From NCBI GenBank assembly GCA_033816765.1, contig CM066291.1, positions 2,170,001 through 2,234,000 on the forward strand: a stretch of DNA of 64,000 nucleotides, given 5' to 3'. The notes below the pieces were generated by a model, which saw nothing but the letters and a program-made list of their open reading frames with translations, ran no database searches and had not been told where the DNA came from. This document shows positions 20,087 through 31,833 of this stretch, in pieces; the stretch's first letter is position 1, and every line of letters starts with the position of its first letter. This stretch comes from Nothopassalora personata (taxonomy: Eukaryota > Ascomycota > Dothideomycetes > Mycosphaerellales > Mycosphaerellaceae). The translations under genes were made by a program, and so were the position numbers.

Positions 20087-21641
20087 ATGGCGGCAGATGG
20101 AGCCTGGGCTGCCAGTGGTGAGTCCTCCTGGTAGGAGGCGATTGGTATAGTGTATTTTGCTGACAATACCAGCAGGCAGTCTCGACGCTCGCTTCTTTGC
20201 AGATGAGGGTATATGGAGAGGGGCCCCAATCCTCACAGGACAAACCTCCTTCGAACCATTGCCGGATGTGCGGAACATCATGGTAACGGGAGGAGAGGGC
20301 TTTATGTATGCGCTCGTATTCTGCCGTCTTTCCCATGTTCAAAATCGCAGCTAACACGTCCCAAGTGCTTCCTGGCTCGTTCGCCATCTTGTTACCAAAT
20401 ACTCGGAGACCTACAACGTAGTCTGCTTCGACAAGCTCGACTATTGCAGCTCGCTGAACAACTCTCGGATGCTTGCGGATCGGCCAAATTTCAAGTTCTT
20501 CCACGGCGAGTTGACGAAACCAGCTGATGTGCTGAAATGCCTGCGAAAGTACAACATCGATACGATATTCCATCTTGCGGCGCAGTCCCATGTGGACTTG
20601 AGCTTTGGCAACTCTTATGCCTTCACAATGAACAACGTGTACGGGACGCATGTTTTGCTTGAAAGCGCGAAGGAAGTCGGAACCATAAAGAGGTTCTACC
20701 ACATATCGACCGACGAGGTATGGAATCTCGCAAAGACTGGTAAAGATCTCCACTTACATGTCCCAGGTCTATGGCGAGGTCGAAGTGGATGCCGAAGACT
20801 TGGCAGAGCACAGTGTACTGGCTCCCACGAACCCATACTCTGCTAGCAAAGCAGCGGCCGAGATGTACGTGACAGCGTACGTTCGCAGCTTCCGGTTGCC
20901 CGTGACCATGATCCGACTCAACAACGTCTATGGTCCGCATCAGTTCCCGGAGAGTTCGTGGTAAAGTCCAGACCTTTTTTGATGCCCGACTGACAATGCA
21001 TAGAGATCATCCCAAAGTTCATTAGCCTCCTGCAGAGGAAGCGACCGCTGTACATCCACGGCAACGGCAGAAACACCAGACGATACCTGTATGCCGGGGA
21101 CGCCGCCGATGCTTTTGACACGATCCTACACAAGGGCCAGATTGGACAGGTCTATAATGTTGACTCGCAAGAAGAGTATTCCAACCTGGACCTGGCCGAA
21201 AAGCTGTTGACTGCGTTCGGCGTGACCGACTGCAAGAGCGCGATTCAGTATACCAGAGATCGTCCCTTCAACGACCGTCGTTATGCAGTGGATGGCAAGA
21301 AGCTGAGACAACTGGGCTGGGAGCCAAGAGTCAGCTTTGAGGAAGGCTTAGCAAGCTGTATCGATTGGTACGGCAAGTACTCCGGGTGGTGGGGCGACAT
21401 CGAGAACATCCTGTCTGCATTCCCGGTTGTGGACAAGGAAGAGAGCGGCCTCGATGAGGCAGACGATGGCAAAGAGACCAAATCGAGTGGACATAGCCGG
21501 CAGGCTGATGTTGGGGCTGAAGAGGCCGGACCTGTTAGCAACAGCGACGGCAAGCTGTATGACCCGATCGGGAAGAATGGTGTGAAGCACATCAACGGTA
21601 TCGCGAAGAAGCGCAAGGCGGCCGCCCTGGAGGATGAATAG
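20087..21641 (+). CDS. UDP-glucose 4,6-dehydratase
   Basis: Five exons, 20087-20117, 20176-20305, 20366-20717, 20767-20953 and 21004-21641, encode 445 residues; all four introns (58, 60, 49, 50 bp) keep phase. The fourth donor is GTTCGT, which is weak, but it is the only one giving FPEKIIPKF. The protein is an extended short-chain dehydrogenase of the RmlB / plant RHM N-domain type. It shows VTGGEGFIASWLV (NAD binding), HLAAQSHVDLSFGNS, STDEVYGEVEVD with the TDE active-site motif, and catalytic Tyr-x-x-x-Lys in NPYSASKAA. NVYGPHQFPEK and DRPFNDRRYAVD also fit. It oxidises and dehydrates UDP-glucose to UDP-4-keto-6-deoxyglucose. The last 80 residues are charged and unconserved, ending near a KKRK basic cluster. 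Confidence 0.94.
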
Positions 21642-23067
21642 GGTCCTCTTGGCGATGGGGAGAATCGCGGAGGTACTCCTTGTGATGCGCCTAGCTGCGA
21701 GGTGATGTCTTGGGACCCTTGCTGCTCGGTCAGCTAAGCTATTGATTGATTGCTTCTTGCGGGCAACATCAAGTCATGGCGTCGGGGGCAGGCATCCCTT
21801 GTTGGCAGACGTGCCAGCTAGTGGCAAATATAGTCATCAGCGAGAAGTATACTTCAAGACCCACCACTTGCAGTCGTCTTTCCCGTCTTCACCACGTCCC
21901 GAGCCAGCATGTCGGAAAGTTGTCGTGTCCCAAAGCTCAGCGAAACACCTGGTCACTCAGGGTCCTCTTGGTCACGAGCTTGTCCCTGTCGCGGTGAGAT
22001 GCCCACAGTAGCATAGGTGCCCACAGTAGCATAGGAATGGTTCGTGTTTCCTCTCCTCAAAGCTGTGGGATGACGGACGGCAGGCCACAAGTCCAGTCGC
22101 ACAGGTCGCGCATCCTTTGGCGACATCCTTCTCGCCCCAGGCCTCGACGATAGCGATGTCTGCCTCCACGTCGCAGCACCCACCACCACCGCACGCGAAG
22201 GCCAGGATGACTTCACGCTGCCACACGTGTCGTGTGCACGACTGCTTGTGCTCGCAAATGGTACCACGTACCACACACCGACCATCGTGGAACAGAGAGC
22301 GCGCGACTCATGTACGGCCAATCATGCTGCTGTCTGTAGGCGTCATCGATGCCGACGAAGGGGAACAGACACAAGTGGGAATAGATGATGTCGTATTCTG
22401 ATGCAAGTGCCGTGGATGTAACCCTGCGGTGGACGAGCTTGGTGATTGGTGGCAAGGGAAGGAGCAGGGTGCGTCGCAAGTGCCAGCCCAGCATCCTTGC
22501 GCAAGAAGATCTGCAAGCCACTTACGATTCTCGATGTGCACTTCAGATTGGGCTGCGTTGTTGGCGTGCGGGCGGATTCGACCGCGATTGTTCGTTGAGA
22601 TGGACCTGGTGGTCAGAGGGCGATGCAAGCGTTGTCGTGGAAGGGTGCAGTGTAAATCATAGACTGAATGGACAAGACACGCTCAAGCCATCATGTACTT
22701 TGCCCGCTATGACCAGGTGCCAGCTATCTGTACAGTATTACAATTCGCTCTGACAGCGACTGTGCAAAGCTTCAGCTGAGCTGGACTTTTAAGCTGTCGT
22801 ACACGTTTAAATGTCTCAAACCACTTTGGCATACCAGCCAGGCCCACGATGTATTCATACAGAGAGCTTGCCGTGTGGGCAACTCATCTTCCTAACGCCC
22901 TGAGCGCCATGCAAAAATCCGACCATTCCAAGATCATCGCAGCTGAAAAGGGGTATCAAGTCGAAGAAAGCGATTGTCGTCGAAAAGAAACCATACGCCT
23001 TCAATGGATCGGGTCTACGCGCGAGGTGGTCGCGCGTGCTGTACAACTAGTAATGGTATTCTGTCGT
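21642..23067. other. convergent intergenic region
   Basis: About 1.4 kb between the 3' ends of the dehydratase gene (plus) and the FlbC-like gene (minus). It holds an 18-bp tandem duplication (unit TGCCCACAGTAGCATAGG) at about 22000-22035. Several overlapping short frames have no convincing protein character, and no RNA gene was seen. Confidence 0.5.
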
Positions 23068-24230
23068 TCATTCATCGTCGTCTGGTGATGGATGATCGTG
23101 GCCCTCGCCTTTGTGAACCTTACGATGTCTGCGCAGGTTCGAGACAACAGAGAAGTGGCGACCACAACCCTCAACATCACAGGCAAATGCTGGTCAAGAG
23201 TCAGTAAGCGAGCGTCTACTTGCCCATGTGACAGGAACTTACGCTTCTCGCCAGTGTGGCTGTACATATGCGTTTGAAGCGAACTTGGTCGTGTAAATCG
23301 CTTGTCGCAAATCTTGCACTTGTGCTTCTTTTGTGAGCTCGAGGAGACCTTGGAACTGAATTGGCCCATCATCGACTGTGGAGCAGGTGGCATTGCGCCG
23401 CCAATCAATGCTCCAGGACGTGGAAGCGTTCGCGATGGCATGTCGACCGATTCACCAGCTGAGCTGTAATCACCAACGGATGCTTCGCTGACTGAACTGT
23501 TGTAGTAGGTCGGGTAGGTGCTTGCCGAAGAGATCGAGGAGTGCGATGAGTGCGACGGGAAGCCATACGAGTCCGTCGATGTGCGTCCTGAGCTCGAGGA
23601 TGCGTAAACATTTCTTGGAGTAATATCTGATTGGCTCATAGCAACCATGCCACGGCTAGCATCCAAAGCATCACTGAAGCTTTGTCGCTCAGCTTCCGAG
23701 GCGTGTGCGATTCTGTTATTGAAGTCAATCAATGAGCTTTGGCGGAACCGTTGGACCTCTTCTGGGTCTCCCTGAGGCGCGGTGGAGGCTACTGACGGAT
23801 GCGATGATCGCCTGTCGCTCTGATACCCGTACGCAGGGACATATTGGGGAACTGATGTAGGAGCGTAGGTCGAGTCAGCTGGTGCTGCCGACGAGTAGGC
23901 TGAACCATATGTCCTGGGCACGGTCATGTCTTGAGCTAACTGTAAGCCGGACTGTTCGAAGAGTGCTGGGTCCGTCTGAGGGATACCTGAAGAGACAGAT
24001 GTCGTGGGGAGTCCCCCAGCATACGCAGCCGAAACATTGGGTGCCTGGACGTATCGCGCATCACCAGCAGCAGAAGACTGTGGCATGGAGGTCGCGTACA
24101 TCTGGCTTTGAGGTGCCGGCCCAGACACCCAAGGATTCGTAAACTGTGGAGCTGGGGGATACCTCATTGCATCGTAGTCCATTGGATTGAACTGATGGTG
24201 TTGCTGGCGGGAGTCAACAACCATTGCCAT
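23068..24230 (-). CDS. flbC: C2H2 transcription factor, FlbC-like conidiation regulator
   Basis: Two exons, 23243-24230 and 23068-23189, encode 369 residues. The 53-bp intron (GTAAGT ... CCAG) falls exactly in the TGEKPF linker between two C2H2 fingers. Finger 1 is CKICDKRFTRPSSLQTHMYSH and finger 2 has CDVEGCGRHF with SNLRRHRKVH. The pair sits at the C-terminus after a long Ser/Tyr/Pro-rich disordered region. This layout, length and finger sequence fit Aspergillus FlbC (354 residues), which helps activate conidiation. The open frame continues upstream of the chosen ATG without another ATG, so an additional 5' exon is possible. About 3.5 kb of gene-free DNA lies upstream, common for developmental regulators. 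Confidence 0.8.
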
Positions 24231-27200
24231 CGTGGTCGGCGGTGTTGGAGTTGGAAGGTGAGGTGTAGTAGTTGATCGAAGATCCGGTTGAAGACTCACT
24301 GCCACGCGTAGGTGATCAACGCTGGAGAACGAGTTTCAGAAACGTGGAGAGCAGATCGATCCTAGGGGATGTGCGAGATCAGCGTGCTTAAGTGCTCCGT
24401 TCCTCGAGGCTGGGAGTATCCGAGGGCCAGGAAGCTAGTGGTCGAATCCCTCAGGACGCCAGTGTGCCGATCAACGAAGACCGGTCGTGCGTGGAGGTCC
24501 GCCAAAGACTGTCAATGGACAGGTGAGAGACCCCTATGCAGCTGGAGAGCCGTCAAGGACGACGGTAATGTTTCAGTTCGTGTGGCGAGCCGTGCAGGGG
24601 TGCCTGACGCAGGTTTGCAGACCCGACAGCGTTTGTGACAGAGCCTGGGCGGGCTGATGAACGGCGTTGACTGCGTTGAGTAGGGATGTGCGGCTGTCTT
24701 GGAGGAGATTCTGTCTTGTCCAAAGCGAAGCGTGCTCAAGCCCAAGATAACGCTGATGCTGAGTGGGAGAAGACGACAATGTTTTGTGGACCAAGAGGCA
24801 GATATTGCAGATTGTTACCGAGAGAGGAACCGCGGTCTTGATATGCAGTTCGAGTAGTGCCAAAACGTCACTCTATCTGGGTGTGGAGGAGCGGCAGCCG
24901 AGCATCAAGTGCAAGCCTCCCAGGGATCCCCTTCGACATCCCGGCAGCAGCAGAAGCAGGGCAAGTGTGCACGTCCCCTCCACTTTCAAGGGCTTGTCGA
25001 TTGCACCCTTGCTTAGTTGCGCCTCTGTCAGAGTTAAAGTCTGCGGCCCTGCGTCATTAGTCCAAGGATGTTTCTCCTTTCTCCGCCCGGAATCTGCCTC
25101 CCCCTCTGCCACGACAGCCCATCTGCCTCGCAAGCCATCATCAGCATGACCTGAATAATAGTTATCGCCAAGCGCACCCTGCTGCTTCTGCTGCTGTCCC
25201 CATCCCCTCACCCAGCCCGCCATGTCGCCTCTGTGCTCGCCCATCCCGTGCATTTAGACTTCGCACCCTCCCGGATCACACACCCGAACCAGATGGAGTC
25301 CTCTCCAACAACACCCAGCGGTGTCCAGCGTCCAGCGTCCAGCGCTACTCCCGTTTGCATGATACTGTAATTGCTGCTGCTGGTGTGTGAACCTACCGGC
25401 GGGCTTGTCAGAAACAGCTGTACTGCTTCATCTTAACCACACCGTTGCTACCAGAAATAGTCGCTCAATTTACCGTTGAGCCAGACCAGCCTTCTTCTGG
25501 TGTTTGCTGCCACTTGAACGCCAGGCATCGAGCACTACAACGGGCACAACGGGCGCAATCTGGGGCTTTTGTCGGCGCGCTTGCATGCACTCACCCTCTG
25601 CAACTGTGGGTCAAGCCTCTTAGGCGAGTGAGAGCCGACGCCATTCGCAAGCCGACATCGACGTCGCTAGCTTGCCATTTTGCAGTAGAACAATATGCCC
25701 CTATGCCCAATCGCGCAGTGGCACCCTTTGACTGGAATCCATCTTGACGACTGGACCCGTGATCCTTACTCGCACATGTGCCATTGCGTTTCCTCTGTGT
25801 TTCGTTTGCGGCAACACCATTCCCTGACACCTCGGCTTTCGCTCTCGTCCTCTCCTCTTGCTCACCTGCTTCTTTCAGATAGCGCGCCACTTGCTCAGGT
25901 GGTCGTCAACTAACCACTCATATCTCGTCTGGCTCTTCCACGATCAAGCCATGGCGCACGCCAGCACGTATAAGCTCGATCCTTCGGCATCATACTTCCG
26001 GTCTGCCAAGGTCGACTCGACAGCCAGAGCCAGAGGAGGAAGCCACAGGTCTTATGCTTATGAGTAGCGTCAACTTTAAAGACCTTCTGTGGACAACAAG
26101 AAATAGGTGCTGCAACTTCCCGATGTGACATTGCGAATCGTGAAGCGATGTTTACGACTTTACTATTCGCTGCCTACACCGGTGATTTTCTATGCACACA
26201 GCTCTATCTGCAGGTTCGCTGCGGAGCTCACAGGCAAATGCGGGAAATCCAACTTCGACCTGCTTATCGAACCGCGGCCCTGCCATTTCTCAGGCTATGC
26301 TCGCGCCTGTGGGCTTGCAGCTGTCAGCCTCAGACCAGCGCCGACTCTCGGCTTCCTGTTCACGAAGCCTCCCGGGGCACCTCGAAGGCACTATCGGAGT
26401 TAGCGTATGCAGAAGACTTACGAAAGGCTTGCGACTTGGAAGCACTGGAGCAACCCAAAAGTTTACTGGCGTTCTCCAACGTGCACGGTACTTGCTCAAC
26501 AACACTGTTGCTCTCTTGCCTCGTACAACAACTGCGACACGTGCGAGCAGTATATAGTGCTAGTTCATGGTTTGCCGGCTGCTGCCGTACTATCGGCCGC
26601 ACTCGCGGCAGTCTCTGCTCTCTAGCTACCGTCATGATCCTGATCACGTTGCTGGACGAGCAGACAGTAGCAATCATATCGTCAATTGATCACCCCAGCC
26701 GTGCTCGAAATCACATGTGTTTAACTTACGCCCGCCCTTGAGGAAAGCGCAAAAATATACCCATCCGTGCACGAGCCGCACCTTAAGATCATTCTAAGCA
26801 AGTGGAGAGCGCCACTCGTCTTCGGCAGGGATAATGCTCGGGAGATCGCTGCGTTCGGCGGTCAGTTAACCTTCTTTGCGGGCAAGGGGGAAAATCAGGT
26901 CCGCTGGTGCCGGAAGATGGTGAAACGTACACGTGACGGTCAATGTTGTCAATCGGCCATGTTCAGCGAGCGACACTAATCAATAGCGGGAAGGTGGCTC
27001 CGTGGTGTGGCGGATATCGCACTCAGGAGAGCTCGTCTTGCAAGCAGCTTAGAGCACGGCGTCGCTCATGCGAACTGATAGTTAGGTTGCTCCTACACGC
27101 CGAATGGATGTCAGAAAGATTGTACTCCTTTCCCTTACACGAAGCTCGAAATCCTCTCCCTCATTTGCATCCAGCTCTAACAATAGGGACCATGCGAATG

Positions 27201-27773
27201 CAGTTTACGGAAGCGAGTCGTCAATGAATTGGTTTAAGCATACTCCTGCCCAGGCTCAGCGAATCTAACTACAAAGTCTCCTCGTGATCTATTCCAGGTA
27301 ACTTCGTATCACCGGACCTATCTCATACCCTCTCCAGCCGAGCCAAAGCCCATGACATGGCTCGCTGTTGACGACGGCTCCATGACATCCAGTGTTAGTG
27401 CTCCCGACGACAGACCACGGACTCGTCGCAACAAAGCTGTATTTCCTCTCACTGCATGATCGCGGCTGTTGACTGATCGACGGGTCGCCGTAGAAGCCAC
27501 AACCAAAGTATGAAAAAAAGGAGACGGACCTGTTTCCGTAAGCACCGTACAGTACAAACTTTTCTTTAACCCCTGTTGCACGGCCACACCTGAAGAGACA
27601 GCATCCGGACTCCGACTCAAGGCCTCAACGGCTTCCTGAACCCGCTGCTGAGTCTATACTGCCACTTGATACCAAAAATTACACAGATCCGACCCAATCC
27701 TTTGAGTAATGGCACGACACCATCCAAGGACCCATCACCCTCTCTATATTATCAACAGAGCGCCAAAAAAAAT
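24231..27773. promoter_or_regulatory. long gene-free region upstream of the FlbC-like gene
   Basis: About 3.5 kb without a gene I can support. Base composition is ordinary and there is no RIP-type decay. Short overlapping frames occur on both strands, the longest 197 codons at 26148-26741, but none has domains, sensible composition or splice structure. There is a 7-bp tandem repeat (GTCCAGC, three units) near 25323-25344. Its position suggests a long promoter and leader for the developmental regulator, possibly with an unrecognised noncoding transcript. Confidence 0.4.
27765..27772 (-). terminator. polymerase III T-run terminator
   Basis: Eight consecutive T on the minus strand begin two bases after the tRNA-Gly 3' end. 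Confidence 0.8.
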
Positions 27774-27872
27774 TGCATCGGCCGGGAATCGAACCCGGGG
27801 CTAGCCGACTATGTTATCCTCGAATAACGAGGTTCATGGCAACGGCTAATTTTACCACTAAACCACCAATGC
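27774..27872 (-). tRNA. tRNA-Gly (anticodon GCC) with intron
   Basis: On the minus strand the acceptor stem GCATTGG pairs with CCGATGC (one G-T pair). The D arm is TGGTTTAGTGGTA, the anticodon stem AGCCG pairs with CGGCT, and the T arm is CCGGG-TTCGAAT-CCCGG. The anticodon loop begins TTGCCA, giving anticodon GCC, and is followed by an insertion of about 28 nt in the canonical position after base 37, which I read as a tRNA intron. Just downstream on the same strand is a run of eight T, a good RNA polymerase III terminator. Confidence 0.93.
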
Positions 27873-28009
27873 TTTCGACAGTGTCATGAACTAGAATGTG
27901 ATGATGTCTGACAATATATATAGCTCTCCGTATGCAAAATAGTATGCAAGGATCTACGACCTGCGCCGCATAATGCACCTCGACTCTATGTTACATCTAC
28001 ATAGACAAC

Positions 28010-28380
28010 TCGGCATAAGACAGGCTTGACACAACCACGCCTACCACTGTGTCTGGAAAATACTTCTATCGATACAGCGGCACAGGCTGAATGCTCAATT
28101 CCTCTGTACATCCGGCATATTTCCCAAAATCTCTTTGCTGACGGATCAGTCGGCATAATAGAAGGCTTGAGCGAACCTCACTGTAACATGTAGATCAGAC
28201 CCACTGTGGGGACCCTTGAGATCCATGCTATTACGGATGAGACGGCATAGGATGAAGGCTTGGTTGAACTTCATGATGGGCAAGATTTGCCGCTTCTTTT
28301 CTTGCAGTGCGCTTGGCAGTGTTTTGGTGTGCTGAGTACATATCTGCCAAAGCGATCGCCTCTGCTATGTCGGCATAAAT
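28010..28380. repeat. degenerate spaced repeat (CGGCATA...AGGCTTG)
   Basis: A motif of about 20-40 bp recurs near 28010, 28142, 28233 and, in part, 28370. The best pair starts ACGGATCAGTCGGCATAATA and ACGGATGAGACGGCATAGGA, each continuing GAAGGCTTG and then GAAC-T-CA, with about 91 bp between them. The copies lie between the tRNA gene and the 3' end of the methyltransferase gene. The origin is unknown. Confidence 0.5.
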
Positions 28381-28410
28381 TGCTCTGTGCAGCATCATAT
28401 CCTGTCTCAT

Positions 28411-29901
28411 CTATACAGTCAACATGACACTAGCATTCTTATACCAGCTCAACAGCGCATTTTCGCCACTCCTCATCTGCGTGTCCTCCACATACGCCCA
28501 GCGTTGGAAGAAGTCTTCGTGCGTCATGACCCTCGTCAAGCGCCCAGTGACGGCGCGGTAGATATCTTCCATCACGCCGAAGTCTGTTGGGAACAGGATA
28601 TCGAAGTAGCCTTGTTGGACCAGAGGTGTACGTACAGGCACTGTCCGCCGTCGGTATCTTGTCTGTACTACTGGCGCGTTGTAACCCTCGACCGCCTGAG
28701 GTAAGCTGTGGAAGTCAGATGTTACCAGCCGATGTGCAGGGAACTTCGTCGACAAGATCTGGAAGAACTGCATCAGCCGTGTTGGGATGTACTCCGGTTT
28801 CGTCAGGTTTGGTGCGAGAGGCAGCCGATGTCGTATCGACCGCAGAATCTTTGATTGCCGGAGCGGATGAGGATACTGTCGGTCTTGGCAGGCTGCATCT
28901 CTCACTCGCAGGAAGCGAGCAGCAACAGGGTCTAATGTCCTACTGTAGAATTCGTAGAAGTCGCCTTCGCTGTCGATGAGGACTGATCCTTGCATCACTT
29001 CTTCCGTGAATGGATCGTACCTCAGCACATCGTGTGCGAAGTTGTCGAAGACTTCCATGGCCAGGAAGAAGCACGGTGTCGGTACATAGAGATCCCAGTC
29101 GAACACTGACTTGTTGATGATCGCAACCTTGTCCCAGTGGCCTCTGCTTCCAGCAGTGGCTTGCAGCTTCTGCGCCTGTAATGAGGCCAATGCTGAAGAG
29201 ACTTCGATGATGCGAAACTTCGTCCGGGCGTACACTTCAGGATCCGTGTGTCGAATGTAGTCCAGAATGTTCAGCATAAGAGTTCCATTTCCAGCTCCCA
29301 TTTCGTAGATGACCAGATCGTGGTATGGGTACAAAGTCAACTTGTAGTTGGCCACCATATACCTCGCTATTGCCTCTCCATAGTAGGGTCTGAACAGCTC
29401 CGTCGGTGTATGCCACAGCTGTCGGGCTTCGTCGTACTCCTTCTCATCCAGCTTATCCTCAAACTGTATGTACCTCTCGCCAAGCAGTCTGTAGAACTCC
29501 GGCTCGTCTCGCAGGTTATTGAAGTCAAAGGGCGCGCCGGGAGAGAAGATGGTCACGTTCTTGCTGAAGTAGCCGTAGTGCGGATTGTATAGGCTGTCTT
29601 CAATGAAGTCCCGCATGAGCATCTTCACCCTCCTCGGCCTTTCCCGCCTCGATCGCAGCTGATGCGACGTGACATTGGGATATCTCTTGAACTCCTCAGC
29701 CTTGTCGCTAGGGAAGTGATCCGTCCTCTGCTGCCATGAACTCTCTGCCGTGGTCTTGACTTTCTTCCCTGAGGGCAGGGTCCGCGTGCTCTGATTCCGC
29801 CATTGGGTCTGCGCTACCGGCGCTCGTGTTGATGTTATTTCATGGCAGAAGCGATGTGTAGCCAATCGTCGGAACAGGCGATTGATGGCCGGTGAGTCCA
29901 T
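28411..29901 (-). CDS. mitochondrial SAM-dependent methyltransferase, NDUFAF7/MidA-like
   Basis: A single exon of 496 residues if it starts at the ATG at 29901; the frame is open to 30033 but the longer N-terminus looks less protein-like. From 29901 the N-terminus (MDSPAINRLFRRLATHRF) is Arg-rich and lacks acids, as expected for a mitochondrial presequence. The core has LMRDFIEDSLYNPHYGYF, where the family has its conserved M-x-x-x-L-x-x-P-x-x-G-Y-Y-type block. The SAM-binding loop VIYEMGAGNGTLMLNIL and the acidic FFLAMEVFDNFAHDV also fit. In animals NDUFAF7 dimethylates an arginine of complex I subunit NDUFS2. The sequence is longer and more diverged than NDUFAF7 and may be the fungal paralogue related to yeast YKL162C, so the substrate is uncertain. 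Confidence 0.8.
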   Translation of the reverse strand: MDSPAINRLFRRLATHRFCHEITSTRAPVAQTQWRNQSTRTLPSGKKVKTTAESSWQQRTDHFPSDKAEEFKRYPNVTSHQLRSRRERPRRVKMLMRDFIEDSLYNPHYGYFSKNVTIFSPGAPFDFNNLRDEPEFYRLLGERYIQFEDKLDEKEYDEARQLWHTPTELFRPYYGEAIARYMVANYKLTLYPYHDLVIYEMGAGNGTLMLNILDYIRHTDPEVYARTKFRIIEVSSALASLQAQKLQATAGSRGHWDKVAIINKSVFDWDLYVPTPCFFLAMEVFDNFAHDVLRYDPFTEEVMQGSVLIDSEGDFYEFYSRTLDPVAARFLRVRDAACQDRQYPHPLRQSKILRSIRHRLPLAPNLTKPEYIPTRLMQFFQILSTKFPAHRLVTSDFHSLPQAVEGYNAPVVQTRYRRRTVPVRTPLVQQGYFDILFPTDFGVMEDIYRAVTGRLTRVMTHEDFFQRWAYVEDTQMRSGENALLSWYKNASVMLTV

Positions 29902-30196
29902 ACAGGCGAGGCGAGGCGAATGGCATGCACCCAGGAAACACGCTCCAGCAATAGTTGCGTCGGAGGAGACGGGACGTGAAGCCCCGAAGCTCGCTAGCGT
30001 GTTCCGCATTCGCGTGCAAGGGCAGGGATGCAAGACCCAAGCTTAAATTCGTCGAGCTCGACCTCACCTTCGCACATCTCGCTTCGACCATCCGACATCT
30101 CGCCTACAAACTCTTCTGCTTCCCCGTCACATTCTCCTTTTTTGCCCGGACCAGGCATGATAGCATGGGGTTGAGGTTCACGCGGCGATTTGGAAC
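29902..30196. promoter_or_regulatory. divergent promoter region
   Basis: About 295 bp between the starts of the NDUFAF7-like gene (minus) and the cysteine synthase gene (plus). Both products are expected to be mitochondrial, so shared control is possible. No specific site was identified. Confidence 0.45.
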
Positions 30197-31653
30197 ATGG
30201 GCTGGTTTCTGGACGCATCGCAACGCGTCTGGGAAAGCATCGCCGATAACAGGGGAAAGCTCACTGGGACAGGTGGACTCCTGGTCGGGGTAATTCTCAC
30301 ATTGACATTCAAGGACCTGTACCCGGACTTGGAATTGGCATACCAGAGGCGACTGCGACAGTTCCGTAGCGGCGGCCCACATCCTCTACCCGGACAGCCG
30401 GACTATGTGCGGTTGGAAGACCATACGGATCGCAAGCCATCTGTGCACCAAGAAGGGAGCCATGACCTACGCCAGCTAGCGCCTGTGGCCTCGCGAGAGG
30501 AAGAGATCAAGAGTGGCGTTGAGGGCTTGATTGGCAACACGCCCTTGATCCGGCTCAACTCGCTTAGTCGCGAGACTGGCTGTGAGATTCTCGCCAAGGC
30601 TGAGTTCCTGAATGGCGCAGGCAACTCTCCAAAGGATAGAGTGGCGCTGTCCATGATCACTCATGCGGAGGAAGAAGGTCTTCTCGTGCCCAACAGAGGC
30701 GACACGATCTACGAAGGGACCGTAGGATCGACTGGCATTTCTCTGGCGTCGGTGGCCAGAGCACGCGGCTACAAAGCACACATGTACGTAGAACCCACAA
30801 TTCGTAGCATTGTTAAAATGTCTGAACCCCTTCCAGATGCATGCCCGACGACGTAGCCATTGAGAAAAGCGACCTCCTCCTCAAACTCGGCGCAACCGTC
30901 GAACGGGTTCGTCCCGCCTCCATCGTCGACCAGAACCAATTCGTCAACGTGACCCGCCGCCGAGCCCAAGAACATACCGACGACCCTAACAAACCTGGCC
31001 GTGGCTTCTTCGCAGACCAGTTTGAGAACACAGCAAACTACCTCGCTCACCAAGAATCCACAGGTCCAGAAATCTTCCAGCAAACCAATGGTAACCTGGA
31101 CGCTTTCGTAGCTGGAGCCGGCACAGGCGGTACTATCGCTGGGGTAGCTCTTGCACTCAAACCTCTTATCCCAGGAATGCAAGTCATCCTCGCGGACCCG
31201 CAAGGCTCGGGCCTGTACAATAAGATCAAGTACGGCGTGATGTTCAGCTCGACTGAAGCGGAGGGGACCCGCAGGCGGCATCAAGTGGATAGTATTGTTG
31301 AAGGGATTGGGATCAATCGGTTGACGACCAACTTCAATGCGGGGATGCACTTGATCGATGATGCTGTGAAAGTGAGCGACGAGCAGGCGATGAAGATGGC
31401 GAGGTGGTTGGTGGAGAAGGAGGGACTGTTTGTGGGTGCTAGTAGTGCGGTCAACTGCGCTGCTGCTGCGGTGACGGCGAGGAGGATAGGGAGGGGAAAG
31501 AGGATTGTTACGGTGATTTGTGACTCGGGGACGAGGCATTTGAGTAAATTCTGGAAGGAGGCGGGGAGTGTTGGGGGCGAGGGGGCGGATTTCAGTTTGG
31601 ATGAGATACTGGGAGATGGGGTGAGAGGAGCGCAGAGAGGGATACTACGTTGA
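30197..31653 (+). CDS. cysteine synthase 2 (membrane-anchored, Mcy1-like)
   Basis: Two exons, 30197-30783 and 30837-31653, encode 467 residues; the 53-bp intron (GTACGT ... TTCCAG) joins KAHI to CMPDDVA. A hydrophobic segment near residues 24-40 ([15 protein letters not shown]) suggests an N-terminal anchor. The rest is a fold-type II PLP enzyme: substrate block [18 protein letters not shown] lysine in [12 protein letters not shown], asparagine-loop equivalent [15 protein letters not shown] phosphate loop [14 protein letters not shown] and C-terminal SSAVNCAAA. It would make cysteine from O-acetylserine or O-acetylhomoserine and sulfide, or act as the related yeast mitochondrial outer-membrane protein Mcy1. 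The GAGNSPKDR loop differs from the usual PGGSxKDR, a known feature of this subgroup as I recall it. Confidence 0.9.
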
Positions 31654-31833
31654 ATTTAACGTTTGCTGCGAAGGTCACAGAGACTTCTTGGAAATGCAGC
31701 TCGGCCGTGCCTGCACTTTCGCGGCTACGAGCTTTGGTGTCGCTTAGGAGGGCAAGACCGCGCCGATGCCACCATCTGTCAACTCACATCGGTTCATGGT
31801 CGAACATCAACAACGCGCCGCTCGACCGCACAG

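Noticed and set aside
26148..26741. 197-codon plus-strand frame upstream of the FlbC-like gene
   Set aside because: Several overlapping frames are open here, none has conserved motifs, and the peptide looks like random sequence rich in Leu, Ser and Cys.
30769..31539. 256-codon minus-strand frame
   Set aside because: It is antisense to the cysteine synthase exon.
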